A DNA stretch of 64,000 bases. Origin: Leptospira sp. (GTDB lineage Bacteria; Spirochaetota; Leptospiria; Leptospirales; Leptospiraceae). Numbering within the stretch: position 1 is the stretch's first letter; each line of letters begins with the position of its first letter. This document shows positions 48,157-59,265 of this stretch, piece by piece. The notes below the pieces were generated by a model, which saw nothing but the letters and a program-made list of their open reading frames with translations, was not told the DNA's origin and made no database searches. Position numbers and translations under genes: made by a program. The stretch lies in contig JAPZTS010000004.1 in assembly GCA_027533185.1 (NCBI GenBank), positions 167,563 to 231,562 on the forward strand, read 5' to 3'.

Positions 48157-48633
48157 TCAATTCATGGTTGTCGATTTTTCATGAATCTGCTGGAACTCTT
48201 CTAGATTAAGAATCTTATCTAATCTTAAGATGATAACAAATTGGGATTCAATTTTTCCTAGCCCTGCGATAAAATCCAATCGTATTTTATTGCCAAAACT
48301 TGGCGCATCTTCTATTGAATCGTCGGGAATGTCAACTACTTCGTTTACCGAATCAACTAACAGTCCAACATCTATGTTTTCCTTTTCCAATTGGATTTCT
48401 GTTATGATGATACAAGTTTTGCGGTTGAGTTCCGAAGATTTTTTGTAAAATCTATGGTTTAGATCCAAAACAGGTACAACATGTCCTCTAAGATTTATGA
48501 CTCCTGGTATATAGTCGGGCATCATAGGAACATGAGTTATTGATTCGTATTCAATGATTTCTTTTATATGCAAAATCCCGAGGCCAAACACTTCTTCGGA
48601 AATTTTAAAGGTTAAGTATTGAATTTCTTGCAT
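48157..48633 (-). CDS. cheW: Chemotaxis coupling protein CheW
   Basis: 158 residues, a single CheW beta-barrel domain. It links the MCP to the CheA kinase. The family segments are YLTFKISEEVFGLGILHIKE, MMPDYIPGVINLRGHVVPVLDL and VGLLVDSVNEVVDIPDD. It lies 9 bases after the MCP gene and 4 bases before cheD. The CheA protein encoded upstream has its own CheW-like domain, so together they can form the core signalling array. Confidence 0.95.
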   Translation of the reverse strand: MQEIQYLTFKISEEVFGLGILHIKEIIEYESITHVPMMPDYIPGVINLRGHVVPVLDLNHRFYKKSSELNRKTCIIITEIQLEKENIDVGLLVDSVNEVVDIPDDSIEDAPSFGNKIRLDFIAGLGKIESQFVIILRLDKILNLEEFQQIHEKSTTMN

Positions 48634-48642
48634 ACATAATCC

Positions 48643-51345
48643 TTAAAATTTTTGGAATCGATCTTTTTCCCCTAGATCGGTTCTCTTTTTCTCTGGTGTT
48701 CCTTGTTTTCTCTCCGGTACAACTTGTTTTGTTGGTGTCTTCGATGCAACTTTTCGTGAAAATTCGAAATCACCCGTTGTGGTTTTTCCGAGTTCAAAAA
48801 AGCTAACAGAGGATAGGAGTCTTTCCGCTTGGGCTTGTAATTCTTCTGCAATTGCAGCAAGTTCTTCCGATGCACTCGCTGACTGTTGCGATACTTGGTC
48901 TAACTGACCCATTGCCTTATTGACCTCGTTGACACCAGAGGACTGTTCTTGGCTTGCAGCAGCAATTTCTTGTACGAGATCAGCGGTTTTGTTAATTGCT
49001 GGAACAATTTCTTCAATAAGTTTTCCTGCCGATTCTGCAATTTGAACGGAACTTCCGGCAAGAGTGCCAATTTCATTTGCAGATTTTTGTGATCTTTCGG
49101 CAAGTTTTCTGACCTCCGATGCCACAACCGCAAATCCTTTACCGTGTTCTCCTGCCCTGGCTGCCTCTATAGCGGCATTTAATGCAAGTAAGTTGGTTTG
49201 GTAAGCAATATCTTCAATGATCGAAATTTTATCTGCAATTTCTTTCATTGCTTTTACGGTATTTTTAACTGCTTCCCCGCCTTGTTTAGCATCTCTTGAT
49301 GACTTTGTAGCTATTGAGTCGGTTTGTTTTGCATTTTCTGCATTTTGATCAATCGAAGCTCCCATCTCCTCTAAAGACGCAGAAGTTTCTTCAACGGAAG
49401 CGGCTTGTTCACTTGCCCCTTGTGATAGTGTTGATGCAGTTTGAGATACTTCGTCAGCAGCATTCACAAGAGCATTTGTATTCGTTCGAACTTCGTTGAT
49501 AATCTCCACAAGTTTATTTGCAGTGTTATTGAAGGAGTTTTTTAGTCGTTCAAAACCGCCAGAATATTCGTTTGTTATAATTTTTGTTAGATCACCTTTT
49601 TCAAATGCCGCAAGGCCAACAACTAAATCCTCTACAATTCGATTCGTTTCAATAGAAATTAACTTTTGATTTGTGATATCTGTTGCGAACTTAACAACTT
49701 TATATGGTTTGCCACTCAAATCGAGTATGGGGCTATAAACGGCAGAAATCCAAACTTCCTTTCCTCCTTTTGCAATTCGCTTGTATTCAGCAATTTGAAA
49801 TTCACCTCGGTTGAGAGAAGCCCAAAATCCTCGATATTCTTCGGAATTAGCATAGTTTGTCTCAACAAACAACTTATGGTGTTGTCCCTGAATTTCATTT
49901 AGGTTGTATCCCATAGTCTTCAAAAAGATATCATTCGCAGAAATAATCGTTCCATCCATATTGAACTCTATTGTTGCCTGAGCTCGGTTTATCGATTGAA
50001 TTTGGCCAATAAACTCTTGATCTTTTACTTTTTGCATCGTGATATCCGTGGCAAATTTGATGACCTTGTATGGTTTTCCGTTTGTATCAAGGATTGGAGT
50101 ATAGGTTGCTTGTAAGTAAACTTCCTTTCCACCTTTGCCAAGTCGTTTGTATTCAGCTTTTTGGAACTCGCCCCGATTGAGATTTTCCCAGAATTTTTTA
50201 TATTCTTCCGAATTCACTTCCTTTGTTTCCACAAACATCTTATGGTGCTGTCCTTGGATTTCCGATAGTTGATAACCCATGAGAGATAGGAAGTTTTCAT
50301 TTGCAGTTACGATAGTCCCATCCATTCGAAATTCTATAGTGGCCTGAGATCGTTCGACGGCTCTATCGTGAGCATTCTTTTCGGTAACATCTGCCCATTC
50401 AACGACAGATCCAAGTCGGGCTCCAGTATTTGTGAGAATTGGATTTGCAATCAAGTCAAACTCGCGATTGCCAATTTTAATGGAAGTTTTGTGTTCCCCT
50501 GTAAATGTAGATAGGATTCTTCGTTGGTGGCTTGGGTCTTTATGATATCCATCAATATTACTTCCCATAAGTTTTGAGAGAGAAAAATTTGAAAGTTGTG
50601 TTTGGATATCGGACTGGGACTTAGCAAACATTTTATGAATTGCCTTGTTCATATAAACAACATTTAAGTCATTATCCGCCATCATCACATTGGTGGACAC
50701 ATTGTCCAGAGCAGAACGTATTTTTAGTGCCTCTACCAATGGTTTCGAGACTTGCCTATGTAAAAGTAAAAATAAAACGAAGGAGGCGATAAGGAATAAA
50801 ATTGAGCCAAGAACCAATGGATGAAGGAATGATAGGGTTACTTCTACCTTTTGTTCCGCTTGGACTTGGATTAGGTTTGCTTTCCAAGTTGAAACTAAAG
50901 AACTGTACTGAATCCAATTCTTTTGAAGATTTTTGAAGTTGGATTCACGTTTGACAAGATCATCCCAATCCTCTTGGTAGACTGAAAAAATGGCTGAAAC
51001 TTCTAACAGGTTAGATTTGATTTGTCCCAATTCTTTGTGATCTGGTAATTTTTTCTCCAAGGTCTCCCAATCGGAGATAAGTTGTTGGAGACTATATTTA
51101 GCTTTTGTAAGATCCGATTTTTCGCTAACGTTTGGTGTACTTGATTCAAGAATTTCGATTTGAAATTTTTTATCTAGTGTAGTCAGTTTTAGTATTTCTG
51201 AATGTAATTCCTTCGGTATTTTTGTTTCAGAAATTGTTGGTTCTGCCAAAAATCCAAAAACTGCAATTGCTAAGACCCACAAAACAAAGAGGAAGCCTAA
51301 GATAAAACTTCCAAACAATTTTGTTGATACATTTAATTTATTCAT
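48643..51345 (-). CDS. Methyl-accepting chemotaxis protein with multiple PAS domains
   Basis: 900 residues from ATG 51345 (AAGGA lies 10 bases upstream; a TTG at 51372 would overlap the cheA stop). A membrane helix (about 10-33) is followed by a periplasmic helical sensor region and a second membrane helix (about 178-195). Then come one PAS domain (about 211-321) and two nearly identical PAS domains (about 334-439 and 456-561), each with an IQGQHHK signature. The signalling domain (about 635-850) has the hairpin tip [19 protein letters not shown]. The tail is Lys/Thr/Pro-rich and lacks a CheR-docking pentapeptide. The gene sits between cheA and cheW, so it is the likely dedicated receptor of this cluster. 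Confidence 0.93.
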   Translation of the reverse strand: MNKLNVSTKLFGSFILGFLFVLWVLAIAVFGFLAEPTISETKIPKELHSEILKLTTLDKKFQIEILESSTPNVSEKSDLTKAKYSLQQLISDWETLEKKLPDHKELGQIKSNLLEVSAIFSVYQEDWDDLVKRESNFKNLQKNWIQYSSLVSTWKANLIQVQAEQKVEVTLSFLHPLVLGSILFLIASFVLFLLLHRQVSKPLVEALKIRSALDNVSTNVMMADNDLNVVYMNKAIHKMFAKSQSDIQTQLSNFSLSKLMGSNIDGYHKDPSHQRRILSTFTGEHKTSIKIGNREFDLIANPILTNTGARLGSVVEWADVTEKNAHDRAVERSQATIEFRMDGTIVTANENFLSLMGYQLSEIQGQHHKMFVETKEVNSEEYKKFWENLNRGEFQKAEYKRLGKGGKEVYLQATYTPILDTNGKPYKVIKFATDITMQKVKDQEFIGQIQSINRAQATIEFNMDGTIISANDIFLKTMGYNLNEIQGQHHKLFVETNYANSEEYRGFWASLNRGEFQIAEYKRIAKGGKEVWISAVYSPILDLSGKPYKVVKFATDITNQKLISIETNRIVEDLVVGLAAFEKGDLTKIITNEYSGGFERLKNSFNNTANKLVEIINEVRTNTNALVNAADEVSQTASTLSQGASEQAASVEETSASLEEMGASIDQNAENAKQTDSIATKSSRDAKQGGEAVKNTVKAMKEIADKISIIEDIAYQTNLLALNAAIEAARAGEHGKGFAVVASEVRKLAERSQKSANEIGTLAGSSVQIAESAGKLIEEIVPAINKTADLVQEIAAASQEQSSGVNEVNKAMGQLDQVSQQSASASEELAAIAEELQAQAERLLSSVSFFELGKTTTGDFEFSRKVASKTPTKQVVPERKQGTPEKKRTDLGEKDRFQKF
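49663..50346 (-). repeat. Tandem duplication of a PAS domain inside the MCP gene
   Basis: Two in-frame units encode PAS domains of about 106 residues, at 50029-50346 and 49663-49980. The shared features in both are QATIEF, DGTI, [18 protein letters not shown], FWxxLNRGEFQ, AEYKR, GGKEV and GKPYKVxKFATDIT. About two thirds of residues agree by eye. A spacer of roughly 16 residues separates them. Confidence 0.9.
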
Positions 51346-51364
51346 ACGTTGATCATCCTTATGG

Positions 51365-53527
51365 TCATTCAATACTCATTTTTTCAATTTCGATAGTTCG
51401 TTCAAAAAGACTTGGTATATCTAAAATCAAAGCAACTTGACCATCACCAAGAATGGATGATCCACTGACACCTTTTACATGCCTAAATACAGATCCCATA
51501 GGTTTTACGACTGTTTGGTATTCCCCATAAAGATAGTCTACCACAATCCCCGCTTTCTTTTCACCATTCCGAACAATCACAATATTCTCCCTGCTCGACT
51601 GATATTTTGATTCTTCTGGAAATATCTGACTCAAACGAATGTAGGGGATCAAATTGCCCCGAAGGGGGAAGTAGCGACTTGAATCTGCTTTTTCTTCGTC
51701 GTGGAATTGTAGACATTCCAGAACTATATCCATTGGCAGGATAAATCTACGATTGGCAATTCCGACCAAAAATCCATCTATAATTGCTAGTGTAAGTGGT
51801 AATCGTAACGTAAAACTCGTACCCTTGTTAGGTGTACTCGAAATAGAAATGTTTCCGCGGAGTATTTCTATATTTTTTTGCACTACGTCTAGACCTACTC
51901 CGCGTCCGCTCACGTTGGTTATATGCTCTGCTGTAGAAAAACCTGGATGGAATAGGAGTGCAAATACTTCCTCATCCGATTGGGGTAGGGGTCCCGAGCA
52001 GATCCCTTTCATAATTCCTTTTTCCCAAACTTTTTCTTTTTGAATCCCTTTCCCATCGTCCTTTACTTGAATGACTACATTTCCAGCTTCTTGGTAAGCC
52101 CGTAAAATAATTGTTCCGATTTCAGCTTTTGCTAGTTTCCTTCTTTCGTTAGGTGTCTCAAGTCCATGGTCACAAGCATTACGAATGATATGTGTAAGAG
52201 GATCTCCAAGTTTATCAACAATATTGCGATCTAATTCAGTTTCATTTCCTTCTGTAATCAATTGGATTTGTTTACCTAAATCTTTTCCTAAGTCCCTTAC
52301 GGTTCTATGGTATTTCTGAAAAACATCACCAATAGGAATCATTCGAAGCTTCAAAGAAATTTCCCGAACTTCATTTAGAAGGCGAATCACTTGCGATGAT
52401 GCTTCTTGGAGGTTTGAATCGTCTATGCCGGAGAGAAGTTGGTTCAAATTGGCAGATGACACAACTAGTTCCCCAACTCTGTTGATTAAATTATCAATCC
52501 GTTTCGAATCAACTTTGATTGTCGTACTCTTTTGTTGATTTGATTCATTCCAAGAGGGTAGCGAACCTTCATTTTCTGGAAGAGAAATCGACTTTAAAGG
52601 AATATCAGATTCTGACATAGAGATAGAACCAAATTGAATCGATTTTAAAATTTCTAAGTATTTCAAAAATTCATGATCGCTCAATAAACCTATTTCTTTC
52701 CAAATATTTCCGAGATAAATCTCTTCCTCGGGTAGTTGTTGTGAAAGATCTACCAAGTCTTCTATTCCAAAACCTGGTGGGAATATGTGCAAAAAAGAAT
52801 CTCTTTCTATAAATTCAAAAGCTTTTTGTACTTTGGTTAAATCTGCATCAGAGGCGAATAGAATCTCAAAACCAAGATAACAGGTCTCTGGTTGGAATTT
52901 GACAAATGGTGGTATTTTTTCTGTGATTGTTTTAAGAGAAACAATCTTTCCTATTTTTTTTAAGTAAGCTATAAAAGAATAGGGGTCAAGACCTTCTGCA
53001 AAAACATTTGAATTTGGTCGAAAAGATATTAGATAGTTCTGAAATACGAATGTCTTTAGATTGTTCTTTGTTTGCTGAGATAAAACTTTGCCTTTTTCAG
53101 CCGCCGTTGTGGTATTGTTAAAAATATTTTGTCCGTCAGAGTTCTCTAGGTAAGGTTTGAACGTATTTAAAATTTCTTTTCCTGATTCAAGTTTTTTCTT
53201 AGAGAGATTTCCTTTATGCTCTTCTAATACTAAAAAAGATAAAAAATCATTGGCTTTTAGGAGATTATCTGTCATGGAACTTGAAAATGGAATACTACCA
53301 GAACGAAGTGAATCCAAAAAATTTTCAAGAATATGTGTGAACTTAACGGTTTCTTGGAACCCAAACATACCGGCAGTTCCTTTGATAGTATGTACAGCTC
53401 GAAATATTGCATTTAAATCTTCAGAACTGGGATTTTTATTTTCCGTTTTTAAAAGGATTGATTCCATTTCTCGAAGAAATTCATCAGATTCAACTAAATA
53501 GGCATCTATGATTTCTTCTAGATTCAT
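51365..53527 (-). CDS. cheA: Chemotaxis histidine kinase CheA
   Basis: 720 residues. The P1 domain (about 1-110) carries the phosphorylated H46 in [18 protein letters not shown] central domain follows (about 165-260), then a less conserved helical part, the dimerisation domain (about 335-395) and the GHKL kinase domain (about 395-570: N-box [35 protein letters not shown]). The C-terminus is a CheW-like regulatory domain (about 580-715, ILDIPSLF). Its ATG overlaps the stop of the STAS gene by 4 bases. It supplies phosphoryl groups to CheY and CheB. Confidence 0.95.
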   Translation of the reverse strand: MNLEEIIDAYLVESDEFLREMESILLKTENKNPSSEDLNAIFRAVHTIKGTAGMFGFQETVKFTHILENFLDSLRSGSIPFSSSMTDNLLKANDFLSFLVLEEHKGNLSKKKLESGKEILNTFKPYLENSDGQNIFNNTTTAAEKGKVLSQQTKNNLKTFVFQNYLISFRPNSNVFAEGLDPYSFIAYLKKIGKIVSLKTITEKIPPFVKFQPETCYLGFEILFASDADLTKVQKAFEFIERDSFLHIFPPGFGIEDLVDLSQQLPEEEIYLGNIWKEIGLLSDHEFLKYLEILKSIQFGSISMSESDIPLKSISLPENEGSLPSWNESNQQKSTTIKVDSKRIDNLINRVGELVVSSANLNQLLSGIDDSNLQEASSQVIRLLNEVREISLKLRMIPIGDVFQKYHRTVRDLGKDLGKQIQLITEGNETELDRNIVDKLGDPLTHIIRNACDHGLETPNERRKLAKAEIGTIILRAYQEAGNVVIQVKDDGKGIQKEKVWEKGIMKGICSGPLPQSDEEVFALLFHPGFSTAEHITNVSGRGVGLDVVQKNIEILRGNISISSTPNKGTSFTLRLPLTLAIIDGFLVGIANRRFILPMDIVLECLQFHDEEKADSSRYFPLRGNLIPYIRLSQIFPEESKYQSSRENIVIVRNGEKKAGIVVDYLYGEYQTVVKPMGSVFRHVKGVSGSSILGDGQVALILDIPSLFERTIEIEKMSIE

Positions 53528-53898
53528 ACAGATTGCTTTTTTGTTCCGTATCGAAATTCCAATTCAGATGAATGTTCCTTTTTTACTTTGACTCGATCAC
53601 CAAAATAGGATACTAATCCCAAAACATCAAAGATTTTTAAAACAGGAAGTGAATGGCTATCCAATTTCAGAATATAATTTTGTTCTAAGGTGTAATTCTT
53701 CATAAAAAGTAACAGTTGAACGCCTGCTGTATCGATTCGCTCCACTTGATTTAAATTCAATTTTAAAATTGCACCAGATTTAAATTTCCAAAGTTTAATC
53801 CAATCCATCCACTCATTAACATATGATATCGTCAGGTACCCTTTCCATGATATTTCATACCCAGAATTAGTTTCTCTTATATGTTGGATTGGTTCCAT
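53524..53898 (-). CDS. STAS-domain protein in the chemotaxis operon
   Basis: 124 residues. The central strand-loop LNLNQVERIDTAGVQLLLFM matches the phospho-site loop of STAS proteins (D-T/S-A-G), so Thr is the candidate phosphorylated residue. The N-terminal strand is ISWKGYLTISYVNEWMDWI. The C-terminal tail is basic. It lies between cheY and cheA and overlaps cheA by 4 bases, so it is translated with it. Similar STAS genes next to cheA occur in other bacteria, where they are thought to tune the kinase, but the role here is inference. It is different in sequence from the STAS gene at 41781. Confidence 0.8.
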   Translation of the reverse strand: MEPIQHIRETNSGYEISWKGYLTISYVNEWMDWIKLWKFKSGAILKLNLNQVERIDTAGVQLLLFMKNYTLEQNYILKLDSHSLPVLKIFDVLGLVSYFGDRVKVKKEHSSELEFRYGTKKQSV

Positions 53899-53901
53899 TA
53901 G

Positions 53902-54267
53902 TTAAGTAACCAGTTTGGAAATCGTATCTAATAATTCTTCAGGCGAAAAAGGTTTGGTAAGCCATGCTTTCGCTCCAGCATCTATACCTTGTTGTTTTTT
54001 TTCTGGCTGAGATTCTGTAGTTAGCATAATGATGGGAGTAAATTTGAATTTTGAATCAGATTTAACTTTTTTGATAAAACTGATGCCATCCATATTTGGC
54101 ATATTCATATCTGAAACAATAAGATCCACAGGACCTTCTTCCAGTTTTTTTAAACCTTCCACACCATCACCTGCTTCCACTAAATCAAAGTTGGCATTTT
54201 TTAAATGGACAGAAATTATCTTTCTAAAAACAGCTGAGTCGTCTATAATCAAAATCTTTTTATTCAT
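53902..54267 (-). CDS. cheY: Chemotaxis response regulator CheY
   Basis: 121 residues, a stand-alone receiver. Key residues are D9/D10, phospho-acceptor D53 (IVSDMNMPNMDG), Thr in PIIMLTTES and Lys in AWLTKPF. In the phosphorylated state it binds the switch complex (FliM/FliG) to change rotation. It starts 2 bases after the receiver-ATPase gene and is followed by the STAS gene after 3 bases. Other single-receiver proteins in the genome may share this role. Confidence 0.93.
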   Translation of the reverse strand: MNKKILIIDDSAVFRKIISVHLKNANFDLVEAGDGVEGLKKLEEGPVDLIVSDMNMPNMDGISFIKKVKSDSKFKFTPIIMLTTESQPEKKQQGIDAGAKAWLTKPFSPEELLDTISKLVT

Positions 54268-54269
54268 TC

Positions 54270-55559
54270 TTAAATATCCTTAGTTTCATTAATTGGTAAA
54301 AAAAGTTCTGCAATTACACAGGCAGTTTTTTCGGAAGTATGGTCGACTGCATTCCTAAGAAAGAACATCCCATGGTGTTTTTTTAAAAGAAAATCCACCA
54401 TTGTTAAACCAAGTCCCAGACTGAATGGTTCTCTTTTATAAAATTCTTCAACTGGCGGGTGGACTCGAAAGAATGGAAGTACTAATTGTTTTTCATAGGC
54501 TGGAAGAAGTTTAGAATATTCATCCTCACGAATGGTATTCTTAATGGATAAGCAAAAATAACCATCTACAGTGGTGACAAAAATATCGAAATTAGAGTCT
54601 TTGTCAGCATATTTAATGCCATTTAGTACAACTTCCTTTAAAACGAGTTTAAACATTTCCAAATCGCAGGATAATTTAACTTTCGTTTTTACAATGGGAA
54701 GATTCACTTTTAAGGAACGAGATTCTATTTCCGTTCGGAAATCTGAGATTACGTGAGGAAGCTCTTTCAATAGATCATCACTCGAAATAGGCTTTAGGTT
54801 AATGCTCCCTTGAAGGATTTCTACAGAACGTTCCATTCCTTTTAACATTGTGAATGTGTGAAGGTTATTTTCTAAAAGAAGGTCCCAAAATTCTTTAGAG
54901 ATTTTGTAAGAGTCACCCATTTCTTCTTTGGATTGGTTTATAGAATCGATGATAGTAGTCATCGAACCAATTCCAGAACCTTGGTTTAGGGTAGTTTGTA
55001 GATTCAATATCGTGTGGATTTCAGCATTCGACTCTTTCGATTTTCGTCGTGATTCTTTGTAATTTAACCATTCTAAGTGGCTTTTTAGTTCTCGGTGTTC
55101 TGCCTCTAGTAGATCGAGCTCCATTTGTTTTAAGTAGACGTATTCGATTGCTTTTTCCAAACGATCGACAAGAATTTCTATATGAAATGGTTTAATCAGA
55201 TAGTCATACACGCCCAATTTCATAATTTCAATAATATCTTCATTTTGATCTTTAGCTGTCTGAACGACACAGACAGCATGAGGGTCAACCTCTTTAATTT
55301 TAGAAAGAAAGGTCTTTCCGTCCATTACGGGCATCATTAAATCTACGAGGTAAAGAGAGTATTTGCGTTCCTTTGCCTTATTAAGTGCAATTTGTCCATT
55401 TTCAGCGATTTCAGAGGAAACACCCAATTTCTTGCATACGGCAGTTAATAGAGTTTGATTCTCAACTCTATCCTCCACGATGAGGATAGGTTCTTTGGGA
55501 CGACGGAGTTTAGAATTTGATTGGTTTTGGCCAAAATTTAGATTAGGATGTTCCACCAT
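54270..55559 (-). CDS. Response regulator with a C-terminal GHKL ATPase-like domain
   Basis: 429 residues. The receiver is at about 22-140 with phospho-acceptor D73 (YLVDLMMPVMDG) and Lys in DYLIKPF. A coiled-coil helix (about 140-175) follows. The last 150 residues form a GHKL fold: an N-box in FKLVLKEVVLNGIKYA and a G2 box in FSLGLGLTMVDFLLKKHHG. The G1 box, normally DxGxG, reads IKNTIRED, and I see no standard His phospho-site between receiver and ATPase domain. It may be a phosphorylation-controlled pseudo-kinase. It is second in the operon, between a histidine kinase and cheY. Confidence 0.78.
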   Translation of the reverse strand: MVEHPNLNFGQNQSNSKLRRPKEPILIVEDRVENQTLLTAVCKKLGVSSEIAENGQIALNKAKERKYSLYLVDLMMPVMDGKTFLSKIKEVDPHAVCVVQTAKDQNEDIIEIMKLGVYDYLIKPFHIEILVDRLEKAIEYVYLKQMELDLLEAEHRELKSHLEWLNYKESRRKSKESNAEIHTILNLQTTLNQGSGIGSMTTIIDSINQSKEEMGDSYKISKEFWDLLLENNLHTFTMLKGMERSVEILQGSINLKPISSDDLLKELPHVISDFRTEIESRSLKVNLPIVKTKVKLSCDLEMFKLVLKEVVLNGIKYADKDSNFDIFVTTVDGYFCLSIKNTIREDEYSKLLPAYEKQLVLPFFRVHPPVEEFYKREPFSLGLGLTMVDFLLKKHHGMFFLRNAVDHTSEKTACVIAELFLPINETKDI

Positions 55560-55613
55560 AAGTAGTATCGGATATCCTAAACCTGTTTTTCATCGGATTC
55601 AAGTGGTTTCTTT

Positions 55614-57230
55614 CTAGTTTTTTAAATTTGGAAGTATTAATGTAAAACTGCTTCCCTCTCCTGGTTTCGAATTTAGAATGAGACTACCTTGAAGTAACGA
55701 AGCCAATTTTTGCGAAATGGAAAGTCCAAGTCCTGCTCCTTCAATATTTCCATCTTCACCAAGTCTTGAAAAATTTTGAAAGAGTTTCTTCTGGTCCTCC
55801 TCTGAGATTCCCTGACCAAAATCAGTCACGATGAATTCGAGTTCATTTTCACTAAACTTAAGGTTAAACTCAATTTTTGGATGGGACGATCCGTACTTAA
55901 TTGCATTGGAAAGTAAATTTGTGAGAATTTGTTGTAATTTGCCAGGATCAGATTTAACACGAAATGGTTTCCCAATAATCTTGCTCTCTAGAAACATTCC
56001 TTTAGAGTCTGCAATGGGTTGTATCAATCGTTTCGATGTTTCAAATACTTCTGTAGGGTCGAATTCTATTTCATATATTTTTAAGTCACCTGATTCCAAT
56101 CGTATCAAATTCAAAATATCATTGATCATCGTGAGAAGTCTTGTTCCAGCCGTATTTATGTAACCAAGATACTCTTTTCCAGAAAGATCTGAATCAGGGA
56201 GTTGGATGAGCTTCGAAAATCCTAAAATTGAGTTGAGAGGGGTGCGGAGTTCATGACTCATATGCGCCAAGAAGTCGGATTTAGCTTTATAAGCTTTTTC
56301 CAATTCAAGTTTGGTATTTTCTAAATCCAACGTTCGATCCGCAACAAGACTTTCGAGTGAGTTTTTGTATTGGTTGAGTTCATGAATTGCTTTATCACGT
56401 TCTAAAAATATTCCAAGCCAAGAGGCGATTGATTGGTATACAAGAATGTTATCTTTTTTTATCGGAGAATGTTTCTTTTGTCTTTCAAATCCGAGACAGC
56501 CATAAAAAACATTATGAGAGATTACTGGAATCAGAAGAAGATCCTCCCTACCAGATTCGAAATACCATCTTTCTTTTGGTAGTGCCTTGTCGGAAGTTAG
56601 ATACAAGATTTTACCTTTTTGAATTTTCTTATGCCATCGGTTTAAATTTGATTTTGCCCAATCGCCATTTAATTCCTTTGGAATGGGTTTGATTTGCTCA
56701 GATTTCAGTTCATTGGCCAGGGTTTGATAGGTAGATTGAGAACGACTAGGAACCCACTTCAGAAAAAAAACAGAATCCATCTCTGTAAATTGAAGTAGGT
56801 GATACAACCCTTGCGGCATTGTAGCTTCAATATCGTGATGGCGAATAAAAATTTGAAGAGAGGACGAAACTCCTAATTCAAAACGCATCCGCCATGCGAT
56901 TTCTTCTTCTTGTCTAAATTTAACCGTGATATCTTCGATGTATAGATTATAATATTCGGATTCTTTTTTACCTTCCGCTAATTCAAATTTTCCAAATCGG
57001 GTGGATAAAACTCTTCCGTCCGTTAGGAACAAATTTTCGGGAGAAAACTTTCTTGTTTGGACCCTAAATTGCAAAAAATCATCTACAGAAAAACTCTTGG
57101 AAAAATTTTGAAAGAGTCTGTTTGAATAAAGAATTTTAAAATTAGATACAGAAAACGAAACTTCAATTACTGCCTTTCCAACGTAATTCCCTTCAATGGC
57201 GGATTTGAGAAGGCTCCCAAGATCAACCAT
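55614..57230 (-). CDS. Cytoplasmic sensor histidine kinase
   Basis: 538 residues, no membrane segment. The N-terminal 115 residues look PAS-like (FKILYSNRLFQNF, YNLYIEDITVKFRQEEE). A GAF-like domain covers about 125-285 (MDSVFFLKWVP, IPVISHNVFYGCLGFE). A helical linker leads to HisKA with the phosphorylated His in FLAHMSHELRTPLNSILGF, then the catalytic domain with QQILTNLLSNAIKYG (N-box), DFGQGISEEDQ (G1), NIEGAGLGLSISQKL (G2) and PGEGSSFTLILP. It starts 8 bases after ispH and is the first signalling gene of the chemotaxis operon. The signal sensed is unknown; the receiver-ATPase next door is a natural partner. Confidence 0.9.
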   Translation of the reverse strand: MVDLGSLLKSAIEGNYVGKAVIEVSFSVSNFKILYSNRLFQNFSKSFSVDDFLQFRVQTRKFSPENLFLTDGRVLSTRFGKFELAEGKKESEYYNLYIEDITVKFRQEEEIAWRMRFELGVSSSLQIFIRHHDIEATMPQGLYHLLQFTEMDSVFFLKWVPSRSQSTYQTLANELKSEQIKPIPKELNGDWAKSNLNRWHKKIQKGKILYLTSDKALPKERWYFESGREDLLLIPVISHNVFYGCLGFERQKKHSPIKKDNILVYQSIASWLGIFLERDKAIHELNQYKNSLESLVADRTLDLENTKLELEKAYKAKSDFLAHMSHELRTPLNSILGFSKLIQLPDSDLSGKEYLGYINTAGTRLLTMINDILNLIRLESGDLKIYEIEFDPTEVFETSKRLIQPIADSKGMFLESKIIGKPFRVKSDPGKLQQILTNLLSNAIKYGSSHPKIEFNLKFSENELEFIVTDFGQGISEEDQKKLFQNFSRLGEDGNIEGAGLGLSISQKLASLLQGSLILNSKPGEGSSFTLILPNLKN

Positions 57231-57238
57231 TTTGTTTT

Positions 57239-58180
57239 TTACTTAACTAATTCCCTGGGTAATTTAAAACTCATGGTATCTTCTCTGCTTTCTGGAAAGA
57301 GTTGCACTGTAGCATTGGGAAAGTGAATTAAAAGTTCTCCGATTATTTCGTCTACGAGAACTTGGGGACTAGAAGCACCCGCTGTGATACCGAGAATTTC
57401 AATTTTGTTTTGAATCAGATAGTTAGGATCCACTTCTTCTTTTTTTAAAATTTGGAAGCTTGCAGGTTTTGTTTTCTGAGCCAATTGGCAAAGTCTTACC
57501 GAGTTAGATGAGTTTTTAGCCCCGATCACAAGCATTGCATCTACAGATTCGATCATTGTTTGGACAGCCTCTTGTCTTTCTGTCGTAGCATAACATATGT
57601 CATCTTTTTGTGGATGTTCCACAAATGGGAAAATCTCTTCTATTTTCTTGACTATATTTTTTGTATCTGTTACGGAGAGAGTCGTTTGCATTAGATAGGT
57701 TAGCGGTTTCTCCCTAGTAATTTTATCTTTCAAAGTAATCACGTCTTCTTCTGATTCAACGAGGAACATGGGAGCTTCTCCCATAGTTCCAATCGCTTCT
57801 TCATGGCCTCTATGTCCAATATATATAATTTGGTGGCTGTCTTTTATATTTTTCGCTTTTTTATGTACGCGTGTAACAAGAGGACAGGTGGCATCACCAA
57901 CTTTCATGTCTCGATCTTTTGCTTCTTGTACGACCTCTGGCGAGACTCCGTGTGCTGAAAAAATGACGGTAGCTCCATCGGGTGCTTCCGAGAGTTCATT
58001 TACAAATTGGATTCCTTTTTTTTTCATTTCTTCCACGACTCGTTGGTTGTGAACGATTTCTTTTCGAACAAATAGAGGTTTTCCAGGGTTTTCAGCAAAG
58101 ACTGTCTCTACGTAAGAGATTGCATACTTAACACCGGCACAAAATCCCCTCGGATTTGCCAAATAGATCGTTTTTAGCAC
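57239..58180 (-). CDS. ispH: 4-hydroxy-3-methylbut-2-enyl diphosphate reductase
   Basis: 313 residues, the normal size. IspH performs the last step of the non-mevalonate isoprenoid pathway, giving IPP and DMAPP. The three cysteines that hold the iron-sulphur cluster are in PRGFCAGV (C13), GDATCPLV and SVRLCQLA. The active-site TAGASSPQVLV and HRGHEEAIGTMGE are intact. The start is GTG 58180 with AGAGG 8 bases upstream. The histidine kinase gene begins 8 bases downstream, so ispH seems to head the chemotaxis operon. It is divergent from flaB. Confidence 0.95.
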   Translation of the reverse strand: MLKTIYLANPRGFCAGVKYAISYVETVFAENPGKPLFVRKEIVHNQRVVEEMKKKGIQFVNELSEAPDGATVIFSAHGVSPEVVQEAKDRDMKVGDATCPLVTRVHKKAKNIKDSHQIIYIGHRGHEEAIGTMGEAPMFLVESEEDVITLKDKITREKPLTYLMQTTLSVTDTKNIVKKIEEIFPFVEHPQKDDICYATTERQEAVQTMIESVDAMLVIGAKNSSNSVRLCQLAQKTKPASFQILKKEEVDPNYLIQNKIEILGITAGASSPQVLVDEIIGELLIHFPNATVQLFPESREDTMSFKLPRELVK

Positions 58181-58250
58181 TGGTTTTTACCTCTTCCATT
58201 TCCAAATGCTGAGAGAACCCAAATTTAGAAAAGGGGAAGTTCAATTTTTA

Positions 58251-58279
58251 TGTAAAATTTATTTCGATTTACCTATTAT
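58251..58279 (+). promoter_or_regulatory. Candidate flaB promoter
   Basis: TATTAT (58274-58279) matches the sigma-70 -10 element at 5 of 6 positions. The best -35 at 17-base spacing is TGTAAA (58251-58256), a weak match. A clear sigma-28 element was not found. If used, the leader would be about 120 bases long and would include the two hairpins described below. Confidence 0.3.
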
Positions 58280-58283
58280 CCTC

Positions 58284-59257
<974 letters not shown>

Positions 59258-59265
59258 TAGGAGTA

